Below the pieces are notes generated by a model, which saw only the letters and a program-made list of their open reading frames with translations, was not told where the DNA came from and did not search any database. DNA of 64,000 nucleotides from assembly GCA_016193485.1 (NCBI GenBank), contig JACPRZ010000029.1, positions 17,901 to 81,900 of the forward strand. Direction: 5' to 3'. Positions within the stretch are counted from its first letter, which is position 1. Each line of letters begins with the position of its first letter. Position numbers and translations under genes: made by a program. This stretch comes from Bacteroidota bacterium (GTDB lineage: Bacteria > Bacteroidota > Bacteroidia > JACPRZ01). This document shows positions 1 through 10,000 of the stretch, one piece after another.

Positions 1-2060
1 TCCGGATGTGACAGTATTGTTCAAACGATTCTAACCCTGAATCCGGTATTTCAAATTAACGCTGCAACAGGAATATGCCAGGGCGACAGCATTCTTGTTG
101 GCGGTAACTGGCAGACAACTGCAGGAACCTACTTTGACACACTGCTTACCGTTAATAACTGTGACAGTGTTATCATAACTGTTCTTTCCGTAGATTCTTA
201 TATTTTCAATCCCATCTCCGCTTTAATTTGCCAGGGCGACAGCATTCAATTGTCCGGTGGAAACTGGGTTAGCGCAGGGGGGATTTATAATGATACATTA
301 TCAGCCGTTTCAGGATGCGACAGCATAATTCAAACAACCCTTACCGTTAACCCTACTGCCACTGCTGCTGCCACTGCCACTATTTGTAATGGTGACAGCA
401 TATTTTTACAGGGAGCATGGCAAGCAACTGCCGGTACATATTATGATACACTGCAAACGATAAACAACTGCGACAGCATCATTGAAACAACCCTTACTGT
501 GAACCCAACTGCCGCTGCCGCTGCCACTGCCACTATTTGTTCCGGTGACAGCATCTTTTTACAGGCCAACTGGCAAGCGGTTTCCGGAACTTATTATGAT
601 ACGCTTATTTCTGTTAATGGCTGCGATAGCATCATTGAGACAACCCTTTTTGTCGATTCATCGCTTGATAATTCCATATCCTTATCAATATGCCAGGGCG
701 ACTCCATTTTCTTAAACGGCAGTTGGCAGTCGGCCGGAGGCATCTTCTACGATACGCTGCAAAACGTAAATGGCTGCGACAGTATTCTTGAAACAACCCT
801 TATCGTAAACCTACCTGCCACTGCTACTGCCACTGCAACTATCTGTGCAGGTGACTCCATTTTCTTAAGCGGCAGTTGGCAATCGGCCGGAGGCATATAC
901 TACGATACGCTTCAAACTGTAAATGGCTGCGACAGCATTATTGAAACAACCCTAATCGTAAATCCCACTGCCACTGCTACTGCCACTGCTACTATTTGCA
1001 ATGGCGATAGTATCTTTTTACAAGGCAACTGGCAAACGGTTCCCGGAACTTATTACGATACGCTTGTTTCTGTAAACGGTTGTGATAGTGTGATTGCTAC
1101 TTCGCTTACAGTAAATCCAACTTACTATACTACCGACCCGGCAATAACCATCTGCAATGGCGACAGCGTTTCTGTTTACGGCATATTCAGAAGCATTGCG
1201 GGAACATATTATGACAGTTCAATGACCATCAACGGCTGCGACAGTGTGTTTGCAACAACACTCATTGTAATTCCGGTTTACAACACACCTGTAACCGCAG
1301 CGATTTGTTCGGGCGATACTATTTTCTTAAGCGGTGGTTGGCAGTCGGCAGGTGGCATTTATTATGATACGCTGACGGCCGTTGCCGGATGCGACAGTAT
1401 TGTTGAAACCACACTTTCTGTATTGCCGGTATCAAGCATCCAGTATCCGGCATCTATTTGTAATGGTGACAGCATATTCCAGTATCCAGCATCTATTTGT
1501 AATGGCGACAGCATTTTTCTGCAAAGCGCATGGCAAACAACTTCAGGCGTCTTTTACGACACTCTTGTTTCTGTAAACGGTTGTGATAGCGTGATTGTTA
1601 CTTCGCTTACAGTAAATCCAACGTACTATACTACCGACCCGGCAATAACCATCTGCAATGGCGACAGCGTTTATGTTTACGGCATATTCAGAAGCATCGC
1701 TGGAACATATTATGACAGCTTAATAACTGTAAATGGCTGCGACAGCGTTTTTGCAACAACACTCATTGTAAATCTGGTTTACAACACGCCTGTAACCGAA
1801 GCGATTTGTTCGGGCGATACTATTTTCTTAAGCGGCAGTTGGCAGTCGGCAGGTGGCATTTATTATGATACGCTGACGGCCGTTGCCGGATGCGACAGTA
1901 TTGTTGAAACCACACTTTCTGTATTGCCGGTATCAAGCATCCAGTATCCGGCATCTATTTGTAATGGTGACAGCATATTACAAGGAGTTTGGCAAACTAC
2001 ATCAGGTACTTACTACGATACTCTGCAAACAGTAAATGGCTGCGACAGCATAATTATTAC
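1..2060 (+). repeat. Tandem array of ~51-codon GDSI/YYDTL repeats
   Basis: At least 13 full units plus a partial one at the left edge are read in one frame. Within the array, 1301-1477 and 1802-1978 are almost identical (offset 501 bp), and unit 8 carries an extra copy of QYPASICNGDSIF. Near-identity over about 175 bp suggests recent duplication or gene conversion rather than old divergence. Confidence 0.85.
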
Positions 2061-2613
2061 TACGTTATTTGTTAATACACCACCCATCATTAACATACCC
2101 CTTGATACTATTGAGATAACGAGAAATGAAACTGCACAACTAAATGCAACCGGTGGAGTTAATTACAGTTGGGCTCCTGCGACAGGACTTGATAACCCGG
2201 CTTCATCAACGCCTGTCGCTTCTCCGGCTGAAACAACAGAATATTTTGTAACAGGAACTGATTCCAATGGTTGCGATGGGAGGGATTCTATAACAGTTGT
2301 CGTTCTCCGGGATGAATCGGTATTTATTCCGAATATTTTTTCCCCCAACGGAGATAATAAGAATGACAGGATAGGAGTTATGGGACAAAACATTAAATCA
2401 GTTCATTTTTTAATTTTTGACAGGTGGGGAGAGATTGTTTATGAATACAAGGGCGCTCTCCTCCCACCGGGAGGGGCCGGAGGTGGGGCCGGCTGGGATG
2501 GAACTTACCGCAATAAGAAACTTACGCCTCAGGTACTGGTATATTATGCCGATGTTGAATTTTACAGCGGCAACAGGGAAATTTTGAGAGGCACTATTAC
2601 TATTGTTGAATAA
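1..2613 (+). CDS. T9SS type B repeat adhesin, 5'-truncated by window edge
   Basis: The reading frame is open from base 1, so the N-terminus and signal peptide lie outside the window. The visible 870 residues hold at least 13 tandem units of about 51 residues with the pattern C-x-GDSI-x(5)-W...G-x-YYDTL...GCDSI-x-T-x-L-V, separated by Thr/Ala-rich linkers. An Ig/PKD-like domain follows (about 2080-2310), then a gliding-motility-associated CHU_C domain: VFIPNIFSPNGDNKND, FDRWGEIVYE, GWDGTYRNKK, ending RGTITIVE. That ending is the T9SS type B sorting signal, so the product should be a secreted or surface-attached repeat protein. Two oddities are visible: a 39-bp tandem duplication near 1438-1520, and a palindromic GC-rich insertion inside the CHU_C domain (2452-2490). 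The ligand is unknown. Class assignment is firm; a specific function cannot be given. Confidence 0.88.
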   Translation, partial: SGCDSIVQTILTLNPVFQINAATGICQGDSILVGGNWQTTAGTYFDTLLTVNNCDSVIITVLSVDSYIFNPISALICQGDSIQLSGGNWVSAGGIYNDTLSAVSGCDSIIQTTLTVNPTATAAATATICNGDSIFLQGAWQATAGTYYDTLQTINNCDSIIETTLTVNPTAAAAATATICSGDSIFLQANWQAVSGTYYDTLISVNGCDSIIETTLFVDSSLDNSISLSICQGDSIFLNGSWQSAGGIFYDTLQNVNGCDSILETTLIVNLPATATATATICAGDSIFLSGSWQSAGGIYYDTLQTVNGCDSIIETTLIVNPTATATATATICNGDSIFLQGNWQTVPGTYYDTLVSVNGCDSVIATSLTVNPTYYTTDPAITICNGDSVSVYGIFRSIAGTYYDSSMTINGCDSVFATTLIVIPVYNTPVTAAICSGDTIFLSGGWQSAGGIYYDTLTAVAGCDSIVETTLSVLPVSSIQYPASICNGDSIFQYPASICNGDSIFLQSAWQTTSGVFYDTLVSVNGCDSVIVTSLTVNPTYYTTDPAITICNGDSVYVYGIFRSIAGTYYDSLITVNGCDSVFATTLIVNLVYNTPVTEAICSGDTIFLSGSWQSAGGIYYDTLTAVAGCDSIVETTLSVLPVSSIQYPASICNGDSILQGVWQTTSGTYYDTLQTVNGCDSIIITTLFVNTPPIINIPLDTIEITRNETAQLNATGGVNYSWAPATGLDNPASSTPVASPAETTEYFVTGTDSNGCDGRDSITVVVLRDESVFIPNIFSPNGDNKNDRIGVMGQNIKSVHFLIFDRWGEIVYEYKGALLPPGGAGGGAGWDGTYRNKKLTPQVLVYYADVEFYSGNREILRGTITIVE
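2452..2490. repeat. GC-rich palindromic insertion inside CHU_C domain
   Basis: CCTCCC (2460-2465) and GGGAGG (2469-2474) form a perfect 6-bp stem with a 3-base loop, followed by GGCCGGAGGTGGGGCCGG. It is translated as a Pro/Gly/Ala stretch, ALLPPGGAGGG, just before the conserved WDG of the sorting domain. The other type B domains in this window have at most a short segment at that place. It looks like a mobile palindromic repeat that landed in frame. Confidence 0.5.
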
Positions 2614-2668
2614 GATATTATGGTGCCGGATTAAATAAAGGAATTAATTTTATCGTCTTTTTATCACA

Positions 2669-4474
2669 TCATTGAGCGGTACTCCTCGCCCTTTTCCTTT
2701 CCAATTCTTTCAGAAGTATTTTACGGAGCCGGATTGATTTCGGAGTGACTTCCACGTATTCGTCTTCCTGAATGTATTCAAGCGCTTCTTCAAGCGAAAA
2801 TTTTCTGGGGGGCGTAAGTTTTATTTTTTCATCTGAGCCGGAAGCCCGCATATTGGACTGCTTTTTCGTTTTTACCACGTTCACCACAATGTCATCCTGC
2901 CGTGTATTTTCACCGACCACCTGCCCTTCATAAACATTGTCAATTGGATCAATAAAAAAGATACCGCGATCCTGAAGGTTTCCAATACTGTAAGCCGTTG
3001 CTCTTCCCGTTTCAAGGCAGATCAGTGAACCGTTGCGCCTGGCGGGGATTTCGCCTTTCCATGGTTCGAGATCGGAAAACCGGTGGTACATGACCGCTTC
3101 TCCTGATGTGGCTGTAATAAGGTTTGTTCTTAATCCGATAATTCCGCGTGACGGGATGCTAAAACTAAGGTTCATTCTGTCTCCTTTAGGATCCATATTT
3201 TGTATTTCCCCTTTCCTCTGGTTTACCATATCAATGGCTATCCCTGACATGGTGACAGGCAAATCAATAAACAATTCTTCAACGGGTTCGTACTGCACTC
3301 CGTTGATTGCCCTGGTGATGACCTGTGGCTGCCCCACCTGCAGTTCGTAGCCCTCGCGCCTCATGGTCTCAATGAGCACCGACAAATGCAATACCCCCCT
3401 TCCGGATACTTTATAGGAGTCCCGGGAGCCGGATTTTTCCACCCGGAGCGCCAGGTTTTTTTCAAGTTCTTTTTCCAGCCGTTCTTTAAGATGGCGGGAT
3501 GTTACATACTTTCCATCCCTTCCGAAAAAGGGTGAATCATTGATGGTGAAAAGCATGCTCATGGTTGGTTCATCAACAGCAATCGTCTCCAATGGCTCCG
3601 GATTTTCAAAGTCGCCAATGGTATCCCCGATTTCAAACCCGTCAATGCCCACAATAGCGCATAAATCACCGGATGAAACTTCACCGACCTTTTTTTTCCC
3701 AAGGCCCTCAAAAACATAAAGTTCTTTGATGCGGCTTTTTTCTATCGCCCCGCTTCGTTTTACCAGTGATACCGGCTGCCCTGCCATCAGGTTGCCGCGG
3801 TGAACGCGGCCTATGGCGATACGCCCGGTATAGGAAGAGTAATCCAATGAAGTGATCAGCATTTGCACGGTGCCTTTCCTGACGGGGGGGGAGGGAATAT
3901 GGTCAATGATGGCATTCATCAATGGCGAAATTCCCTGTGTTGGCTTCTTCCAGTCGTGGTTCATCCAGCCCTGCTTTGCCGAGCCGAAGATCACAGGAAA
4001 GTCCAGTTGCTCTTCCGTTGCCCCCAGCCGGTACATCAGTTCAAAAACATCTTCAAGGGCTTTATCAGGAGTGCAATTCTTTTTATCCACCTTATTAATC
4101 ACAACAATCGGTTTTAAACCCATTTCAAGGGCTTTTTTAAGTACGAAGCGGGTCTGCGGCATAGGCCCTTCAAAAGCATCAACCAGCAGCAGGGCGCCAT
4201 CAGCCATGTTGAGCACTCGTTCCACCTCGCCTCCGAAATCGCTATGGCCGGGCGTATCAATAATATTTATTTTGTATCCTTTATAAGTGACCGATGCATT
4301 CTTGGCGAAAATGGTTATGCCGCGCTCCCTTTCAATTTCATTGCTGTCCATGATAAGTTCGCCCGGGGTTTCATGCTCTTTGAATAACTTGCCTTCCATG
4401 AGCATCTTATCAACAAGAGTTGTCTTTCCGTGGTCAACGTGAGCGATGATGGCTATGTTTCTTATTTTTTGCAC
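2669..4474 (-). CDS. typA: Translational GTPase TypA/BipA
   Basis: Ribosome-associated GTPase of the EF-G/LepA superfamily, involved in 50S assembly and stress or low-temperature growth. G motifs are intact: AHVDHGKTT (G1), RERGITI (switch I), DTPGHSDFG (G3), NKVD (G4) and GSAK (G5). The C-terminal BipA-specific half is complete, including [19 protein letters not shown] chose the GTG at 4474, giving 601 residues starting (M)[14 protein letters not shown], which matches the usual start and length of the family. A longer frame from TTG at 4522 adds 16 residues, but a TACCTTTG -7 box (4530-4537) would put transcription start at about that codon. The gene stands alone on the minus strand between two adhesin genes. 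It contains one G8 tract (3884-3891). Confidence 0.95.
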   Translation of the reverse strand: MQKIRNIAIIAHVDHGKTTLVDKMLMEGKLFKEHETPGELIMDSNEIERERGITIFAKNASVTYKGYKINIIDTPGHSDFGGEVERVLNMADGALLLVDAFEGPMPQTRFVLKKALEMGLKPIVVINKVDKKNCTPDKALEDVFELMYRLGATEEQLDFPVIFGSAKQGWMNHDWKKPTQGISPLMNAIIDHIPSPPVRKGTVQMLITSLDYSSYTGRIAIGRVHRGNLMAGQPVSLVKRSGAIEKSRIKELYVFEGLGKKKVGEVSSGDLCAIVGIDGFEIGDTIGDFENPEPLETIAVDEPTMSMLFTINDSPFFGRDGKYVTSRHLKERLEKELEKNLALRVEKSGSRDSYKVSGRGVLHLSVLIETMRREGYELQVGQPQVITRAINGVQYEPVEELFIDLPVTMSGIAIDMVNQRKGEIQNMDPKGDRMNLSFSIPSRGIIGLRTNLITATSGEAVMYHRFSDLEPWKGEIPARRNGSLICLETGRATAYSIGNLQDRGIFFIDPIDNVYEGQVVGENTRQDDIVVNVVKTKKQSNMRASGSDEKIKLTPPRKFSLEEALEYIQEDEYVEVTPKSIRLRKILLKELERKRARSTAQ

Positions 4475-4529
4475 TGATGTTATTGGTTTGACATTGGTAC
4501 ACTGGGTAAGAAATTTATTCAATAAACCG

Positions 4530-4537
4530 CAAAGGTA
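4530..4537 (-). promoter_or_regulatory. Candidate -7 box TACCTTTG for typA
   Basis: It matches the Bacteroidota -7 consensus TAnnTTTG on the minus strand. Transcription would begin near 4523, leaving a leader of about 50 bases before the GTG at 4474. No clear -33 TTG is visible, so support is partial. Confidence 0.45.
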
Positions 4538-4589
4538 CTAAAGGTAATTTCACTCTTTATTCAGGTTCACCACTGACCTGTTTATTGAG

Positions 4590-4597
4590 TAACTTTG
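4590..4597 (+). promoter_or_regulatory. Candidate -7 box TAACTTTG for the 710-residue gene
   Basis: TAACTTTG matches TAnnTTTG. Predicted transcription start is near 4604, giving a leader of about 85 bases before ATG 4690. The -33 element is weak. It lies back to back with the typA box. Confidence 0.4.
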
Positions 4598-4689
4598 TGC
4601 AGTAGTACGGGAGTCGTGGAAATTCATTTTTTCATTCACGGAAACCGGTTAATCCGTTATGTTGATTTAATGTTTTTTCATCAATTCAG

Positions 4690-6822
4690 ATGAAAACAAA
4701 GCGAGTGAAATTTTTATATTCAGTAATTATTTTGTTTTCTTATCCATTCGTTTGTCTTTTTTCCCAGAACCTTGTTCCGAACCCCAGTTTTGAAACCGTT
4801 ACTTCGTGCCCGACAAATACAAGTGACGCCTGTATAAATCTTGCAACCCCCTGGGATAAACCTTCCGGCTCATCTACCACTCCCGACCTCTTCGATCCCT
4901 GCAATTCCGGAGGGGTACCCTGCACCGATAGTTTAGGCGCTCCAGTAAATTTTGCCGGTATTGCAAATCCATTTCACGGGAACCGCTATGCGGGTATTAT
5001 GACATATTATGCAACTCCTAATCTGAGAGAGTATATTCAGGCGCAATTAACTTCTTCTTTGGCTGCCGGAGCGGATTACTGCGTGAGTATGCGGGTGATC
5101 AGAGGAAGCAGAAGTGGATGGGCTACAAATAATCTCGGTATGTATTTATCCATTGGAGCCGTCAGTCAACCTAGTGCCGCACCAATAACTGTTACCCCGC
5201 AATTTAAATCGACTGCAATTATTAAGGATTCGGCTAATTGGACCATCATTTCCGGAAATTACACTGCAACAGGGGGGGAAAATTATATTACTATTGGTAA
5301 TTTCAATGACGATAATAGCACTCAGAAATATAATTACGGATTCTCATCCGGGTGCGTTATTGCCTACCAGTCAGCGTATTATTTTATCGATAGCGTTTTT
5401 GTGGGAACGTGTTCCGCCCCGCCACCAACTGCCACATTCACCGCAAGTTCTTCAAATATCTGCACTGGCGATTGCATCACTTTCACCGATATGAGCACAA
5501 ATGGTCCGACTTCCTGGAACTGGAATTTCCCGGGAGGCACTCCATCTTCATATTCGGGTGAAAACCCGCCTTCCGTTTGTTTCACTGGACCGGGTTCCTA
5601 TAACATTTCCCTGATCGTTTCAAATGCATACGGGTCTGGTACTGCCGCTGCGTTGATACAGGTCAATTCCCCTCCTGCTGCTTCTATATCGGGTAACAGT
5701 ACTGTATGTGCCGGGGAAACATCCTATCTTACTGCGTCTCCAACCGGATTATCATATTTATGGAATACAGGGGCAACCATTCAGACCATTTCTGTAAGCC
5801 CGGATTCATCATTCACTTATTCGGCCATCGTAACATCAGGTAATTGTTCCGATACTGCATATTTTCCGGTTACCGTCAATCCATTGCCCGTGGCATTTGT
5901 TTCCGGCAACCCGATAATCTGTACCGGTGATACGGCAATTCTTACCGCAGGGGGGGGAGTAAGTTATTTATGGGATACCGGTGAGACAGGGTCTGTAATT
6001 TCCGTTTTCCCGGGAGCGACCTACTCTTACCCTGTTACCGTAACCGATGCCAACGGATGCACCGATACGGCATCGGTAACTGTGACTGTTATTTCTGAAG
6101 TTATCGCATCTGTCTCGGGCAGCACCACCGTTTGCCAGGGACAAAGCACAATCCTGACCGCGTCCGGGGGAAGCGGTTATTTATGGAATGATAATTCCAC
6201 AACCGCTTCAATAACTGTTTCCCTCGTCACCACAACTTCATTTTCGGTAACCGTAACTGCAGGGACATGCTCCGATTCAACAACGGTAACGGTAACCGTA
6301 TTGCCCTCTTTCCAGACGGAAGCAGGCAGTGATATTTCAATAAACTATGGTGACAGCGCTGTTTTGAATGTGACTACGGCAGGCGGAACAGCGCCTTTTT
6401 CTTATATCTGGTCAACAGGTGAAACGATAGAATCAGTGTCGGTATCTCCTGAATCAGACAGGAAATATTCAATAACAGTTAGCGATGCAACCGGGTGCAC
6501 TGCAAGTGATTCATTGCTGGTAACTGTGATTCCATGCAAAATGAACCTTTTCATTCCTACGGCTTTTTCTCCCAACGGAGATAATAATAATGATGTGCTG
6601 ATGGTCAGGGGCGTAACGGATGAATGTGTTCAATATTTCAAATTGAGTATTTATAACCGGTGGGGACAAAAGATATGGGAAACCCAGGATCCTGCTGCAG
6701 GGTGGGACGGCACCTGGAAGGGTAAGATGATGGATACCGGGGTGTTCGTTTATTGCCTTTGGATAAAGTGGAATGACTGGAAAGAAGATGTAATAAAAGG
6801 GAATATTACGTTGGTGAAATAG
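4690..6822 (+). CDS. T9SS type B secreted protein with jelly-roll, PKD and Ig-like domains
   Basis: 710 residues. A signal peptide (1-26, ending LFSQ) precedes NLVPNPSFE, the typical opening of a carbohydrate-binding-like jelly-roll found in Bacteroidota surface proteins (about 27-243). A PKD domain follows (about 245-330, core WNWNFPGG, GSYNISLIV), then four Ig-like units each opening with a SGxxxxCxG-type motif and containing YLWxxG. The end is a complete CHU_C type B sorting domain (LFIPTAFSPNGDNNND, YNRWGQKIWE, GWDGTWKGK, GNITLVK). It is probably exported by the T9SS and surface-attached; glycan binding by the N-terminal domain is inferred from fold resemblance only. It carries G7 (5272) and G8 (5950) tracts. 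Confidence 0.85.
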   Translation: MKTKRVKFLYSVIILFSYPFVCLFSQNLVPNPSFETVTSCPTNTSDACINLATPWDKPSGSSTTPDLFDPCNSGGVPCTDSLGAPVNFAGIANPFHGNRYAGIMTYYATPNLREYIQAQLTSSLAAGADYCVSMRVIRGSRSGWATNNLGMYLSIGAVSQPSAAPITVTPQFKSTAIIKDSANWTIISGNYTATGGENYITIGNFNDDNSTQKYNYGFSSGCVIAYQSAYYFIDSVFVGTCSAPPPTATFTASSSNICTGDCITFTDMSTNGPTSWNWNFPGGTPSSYSGENPPSVCFTGPGSYNISLIVSNAYGSGTAAALIQVNSPPAASISGNSTVCAGETSYLTASPTGLSYLWNTGATIQTISVSPDSSFTYSAIVTSGNCSDTAYFPVTVNPLPVAFVSGNPIICTGDTAILTAGGGVSYLWDTGETGSVISVFPGATYSYPVTVTDANGCTDTASVTVTVISEVIASVSGSTTVCQGQSTILTASGGSGYLWNDNSTTASITVSLVTTTSFSVTVTAGTCSDSTTVTVTVLPSFQTEAGSDISINYGDSAVLNVTTAGGTAPFSYIWSTGETIESVSVSPESDRKYSITVSDATGCTASDSLLVTVIPCKMNLFIPTAFSPNGDNNNDVLMVRGVTDECVQYFKLSIYNRWGQKIWETQDPAAGWDGTWKGKMMDTGVFVYCLWIKWNDWKEDVIKGNITLVK

Positions 6823-6835
6823 GAAAATTTCTGGG

Positions 6836-6959
6836 TACTATTCACCCTTCTAACTCATCCCCCTACCCCCTTCTCTTAAAAACAAGAGAAGGGGTAACTC
6901 ACCCCTCTCCTATTCCGATGGCTATCGGGAGGAGAGGGGCAGGGGTGAGGTGAATAGTA
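6836..6959. repeat. 124-bp MITE-like element with nested hairpins
   Basis: Perfect 11-bp terminal inverted repeats TACTATTCACC (6836-6846) and GGTGAATAGTA (6949-6959) enclose a perfect 11-bp hairpin (CCCCTTCTCTT 6867-6877 with AAGAGAAGGGG 6884-6894) and a second hairpin (CCCCTCTCC 6902-6910 with GGAGAGGGG 6931-6939). The loop of the second contains a third palindrome, CCGAT-GGCT-ATCGG. No coding capacity is seen. The right terminus GGTGAATAGTA recurs at 37521-37531 and the inner palindrome recurs inside a gene at 23908. It may also act as a transcription terminator between the two adhesin genes. Confidence 0.7.
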
Positions 6960-7030
6960 ACAATATCTGGTTCATTTTTTTCTTATTTTTGGAATTTATT
7001 TTACGAATTTGCAATAAAAATAATCTTCAA

Positions 7031-10000
7031 ATGAAAAACGTAATTTATTCCTCCGTAGCCACAGAGACCATTTTCCGCTCTGTCATTCTGTGCTTATTGT
7101 TTGACACTGTTGGAAGCACATCTTCCGCACAACAACAATCCTCAACAAACTGGAGTGTCGAAGGAATATACCAGAAAAGTTTTATAGAAAACAAAGGCCA
7201 GTTCAACGGTAACCCTTCGCGGCAGGAAGTCATATATGCTGTAGATCATAGCCAGACCATGATCTATTTCCATAAAAACGGTGTTACTTATTATCTTAGA
7301 GAAAGGGAATTAAAAAACAAAGACCGGGATGAATTTATCCGCGAAGCGAAAATCAGACAGAACATGAGTCCTGGAGAATGGTTAGAATTTGAAAAAGAGG
7401 AAAAGAAAGTGAAAATGAAATCAGATGTGGTTTCTATGGTATGGGAAAATGCCAACCCTGCCGTTAATATTGTTGGTTCTGATAAATCTGACGGCTACAA
7501 CAGTTACACTTTTATTGAAAGCGGGAAAGAAAAGAATGTTAATTACATTAATGGTTTTAAAAAACTCACCTACAAAAACCTCTATCCGCATATTGATGTT
7601 GAATATGTTTTTCATCCGGTTGACGGAATTAAATACTCACTGATCCTGCATCCTGGCGCTGATATTTCGGTGGTAAAAATGAAATATCCTGAAAGGGAAA
7701 CAGTTTTCCTCTCAAACAACGGAGAGGTTCACATTTCTACAATTTTCGGTGATATTATTGACCATGCGCCTCAGACATTTTATAGCGGTAATAAGGAAAA
7801 AACAATAGAATCGGAATTTGTGAAAAACAATAATATCATTTCATTTTATCTTGGAAACTACAACAAGGCGACTTCAGTCATCATTGATCCATGGACGCAA
7901 ACGCCAACTCTTGCAAATTCCAACGGGGTTTGGGAGTGTGAAGTGGATGGATCAGGAAATGTTTACATCATCGGTGGCGATATGCCTGAGAAATTGGTTA
8001 AGTATAATTCCGCAGGCGGTTTTCAATGGTCATATACAACTCCATGGGACACAACAAACGCGTGGCTGGGTACATTGAAGACAGATATTTCCGGTAACAA
8101 TTATATTACAAAAGGATCTACATCGGCAATACAGAAAGTAGATGTAAGTAGTGCAATGTTATGGAGTGACCCAGGAAGCAGCCAGGATGAATACTGGAGC
8201 ATTACTTTCAACTGCGATCAGACAAAACTTGTAGTTGGCGGAACCACGTTAAGTTTCTTTCCTCCCGCAAACAGTTACGGGAAGATATTTGACATCAGCA
8301 CTGGAAATGGAAGCATTATTGACGAAAGAATTGTCACGCGTACCCGTACTTATACAATTCTTTCATTTGATGTAACGGATATTAATGAGGTCAGGTCAGT
8401 ATCCTCATCCTACAATGCAAGGTATTATTTTCTTACACTTGATACACTCGGGGCTATTGACGATGATCTTTCGGCCTGTCCTTCCGGTGTTAATATGATG
8501 GGCATAAACCATACCTATAACTTTGGATATAAATCGGAATATTACCGTCCCAACAACGGCAATTCCGGGATATGCGCTGTTAAGGCAAACCGCTATTATG
8601 TATATACTCAAAACGGAGCAACTCTCCATAAAAGGTCACTTGCTACAGGCGCCATTTTAACCACCGTTGCCATCCCGGGCGGAATTTCTACTTCTATTGC
8701 CAATACAACTCCCACACTTACTCAACCGGGAAACAGCGGAATTGATATTGACAGTTGCGGGAATGTTTATGTGGGATCCGGTAATGCCGTGATAAAATAT
8801 GATTCCAGTTTGAATTTTATTACATCGGTTCCCACTTCCTACGCAGTATTTGATGTTGCAGTAAATTACAATGGCGAAATTATTGCATGTGGGGCTACCG
8901 GAAATTCGGATAGCCCGTCAAGAACCGGGTATGTTCAATCAATCAATATGTCTGCCTGTGCTCCTATGACTTTATATTGTTGCAATGCCAACATTTGTCC
9001 TGCAGATACTTTTTGTGATACCGACCCTGCAACCAATTTAACCGCTGCCGTTTCCGGTGGAACATGGAGCGGCACAGGTATTACAAATTCCTCATTAGGC
9101 ACTTTTGATCCGGGGGTGGCAGGACCGGGGACCTGGACAATCACCTATACGATGGGTTGCGGCAGCGATTCAATAACTATTCCTGTAATAATCTGTTCAT
9201 CTCTTTCTGTTTGCGTAGAGAATAATGGCGATCTCACGGTATCAAACGGAACCGCGCCTTATACCTGGGAATCGTGGACCCCTGCATCCTCTACTTCCAT
9301 TACCAACCAATCCCAATGCCAGGCATGCGGTTATTCATGGTTTTTCGGACAATGTCTTGACGGCATTACACCAGTCACCCAATGTATTACACCCGGATAC
9401 TGGTCTGTTTTTGGTAGCGGAACTACCGTTACGCCTCCCGCCAACGACACTCTTCGCGTTACGGATAATTTCGGTAACACCTATGTAATTAATAATGTGT
9501 CGTCCCTGCCAAATTGTTCCGGATGCGCACTTTCCGTCACTGCCGCTTCTTCCAATGCTACCTGCGGCCTGAACAACGGAACAGCCACTGCCACAGCAAT
9601 TGGCGGAACACCCCCCCTCACATATTCGTGGTCTAACAGCCAGACGGGTTCCACAGCAACCGGGCTATCGGCAACTACTTATACGGTAACAGTAACGGAT
9701 GGGGGGGGGTGTACTGATGTTGCTTCGGCAACAGTCAACATCACGAGCATGCCTGTTTTATCGGTCGCTTCAACCCCTGCGTCCTGCGGCAGCGCGAACG
9801 GCACCGCAACCGCTACTGTTTCAGGTGGTTCTCTTCCCTATACATTTTCGTGGTCAAACAGCCAGACCGGCTCCACTGCTACCGCCCTGTCGGCAGCAAC
9901 CTATACAATTACGGTTACCGATGGAAGCGGATGTACGGTTACCGGTTCAACAACTGTTTCCGGTTCTTCATCAGTTACGGTGTCCCTGTCACCTGGAAAT

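Noticed and set aside
1..2060. Regular repeats that could suggest a CRISPR array
   Set aside because: The repeats are about 153 bp, vary in sequence and are translated in one frame. They are protein repeats.
4475..4522. TTG start at 4522 for typA
   Set aside because: It adds 16 non-conserved residues and coincides with the predicted transcription start. The GTG at 4474 gives the family N-terminus.
6950..7030. GTG start at 6950 for the giant protein
   Set aside because: It lies in the terminal repeat of the palindromic element and the extra 27 residues delay the signal peptide. ATG 7031 fits better.
9701..9709. G9 tract as a sequencing error breaking the gene
   Set aside because: The frame stays open across every such tract and all repeats remain intact, so no indel is needed.
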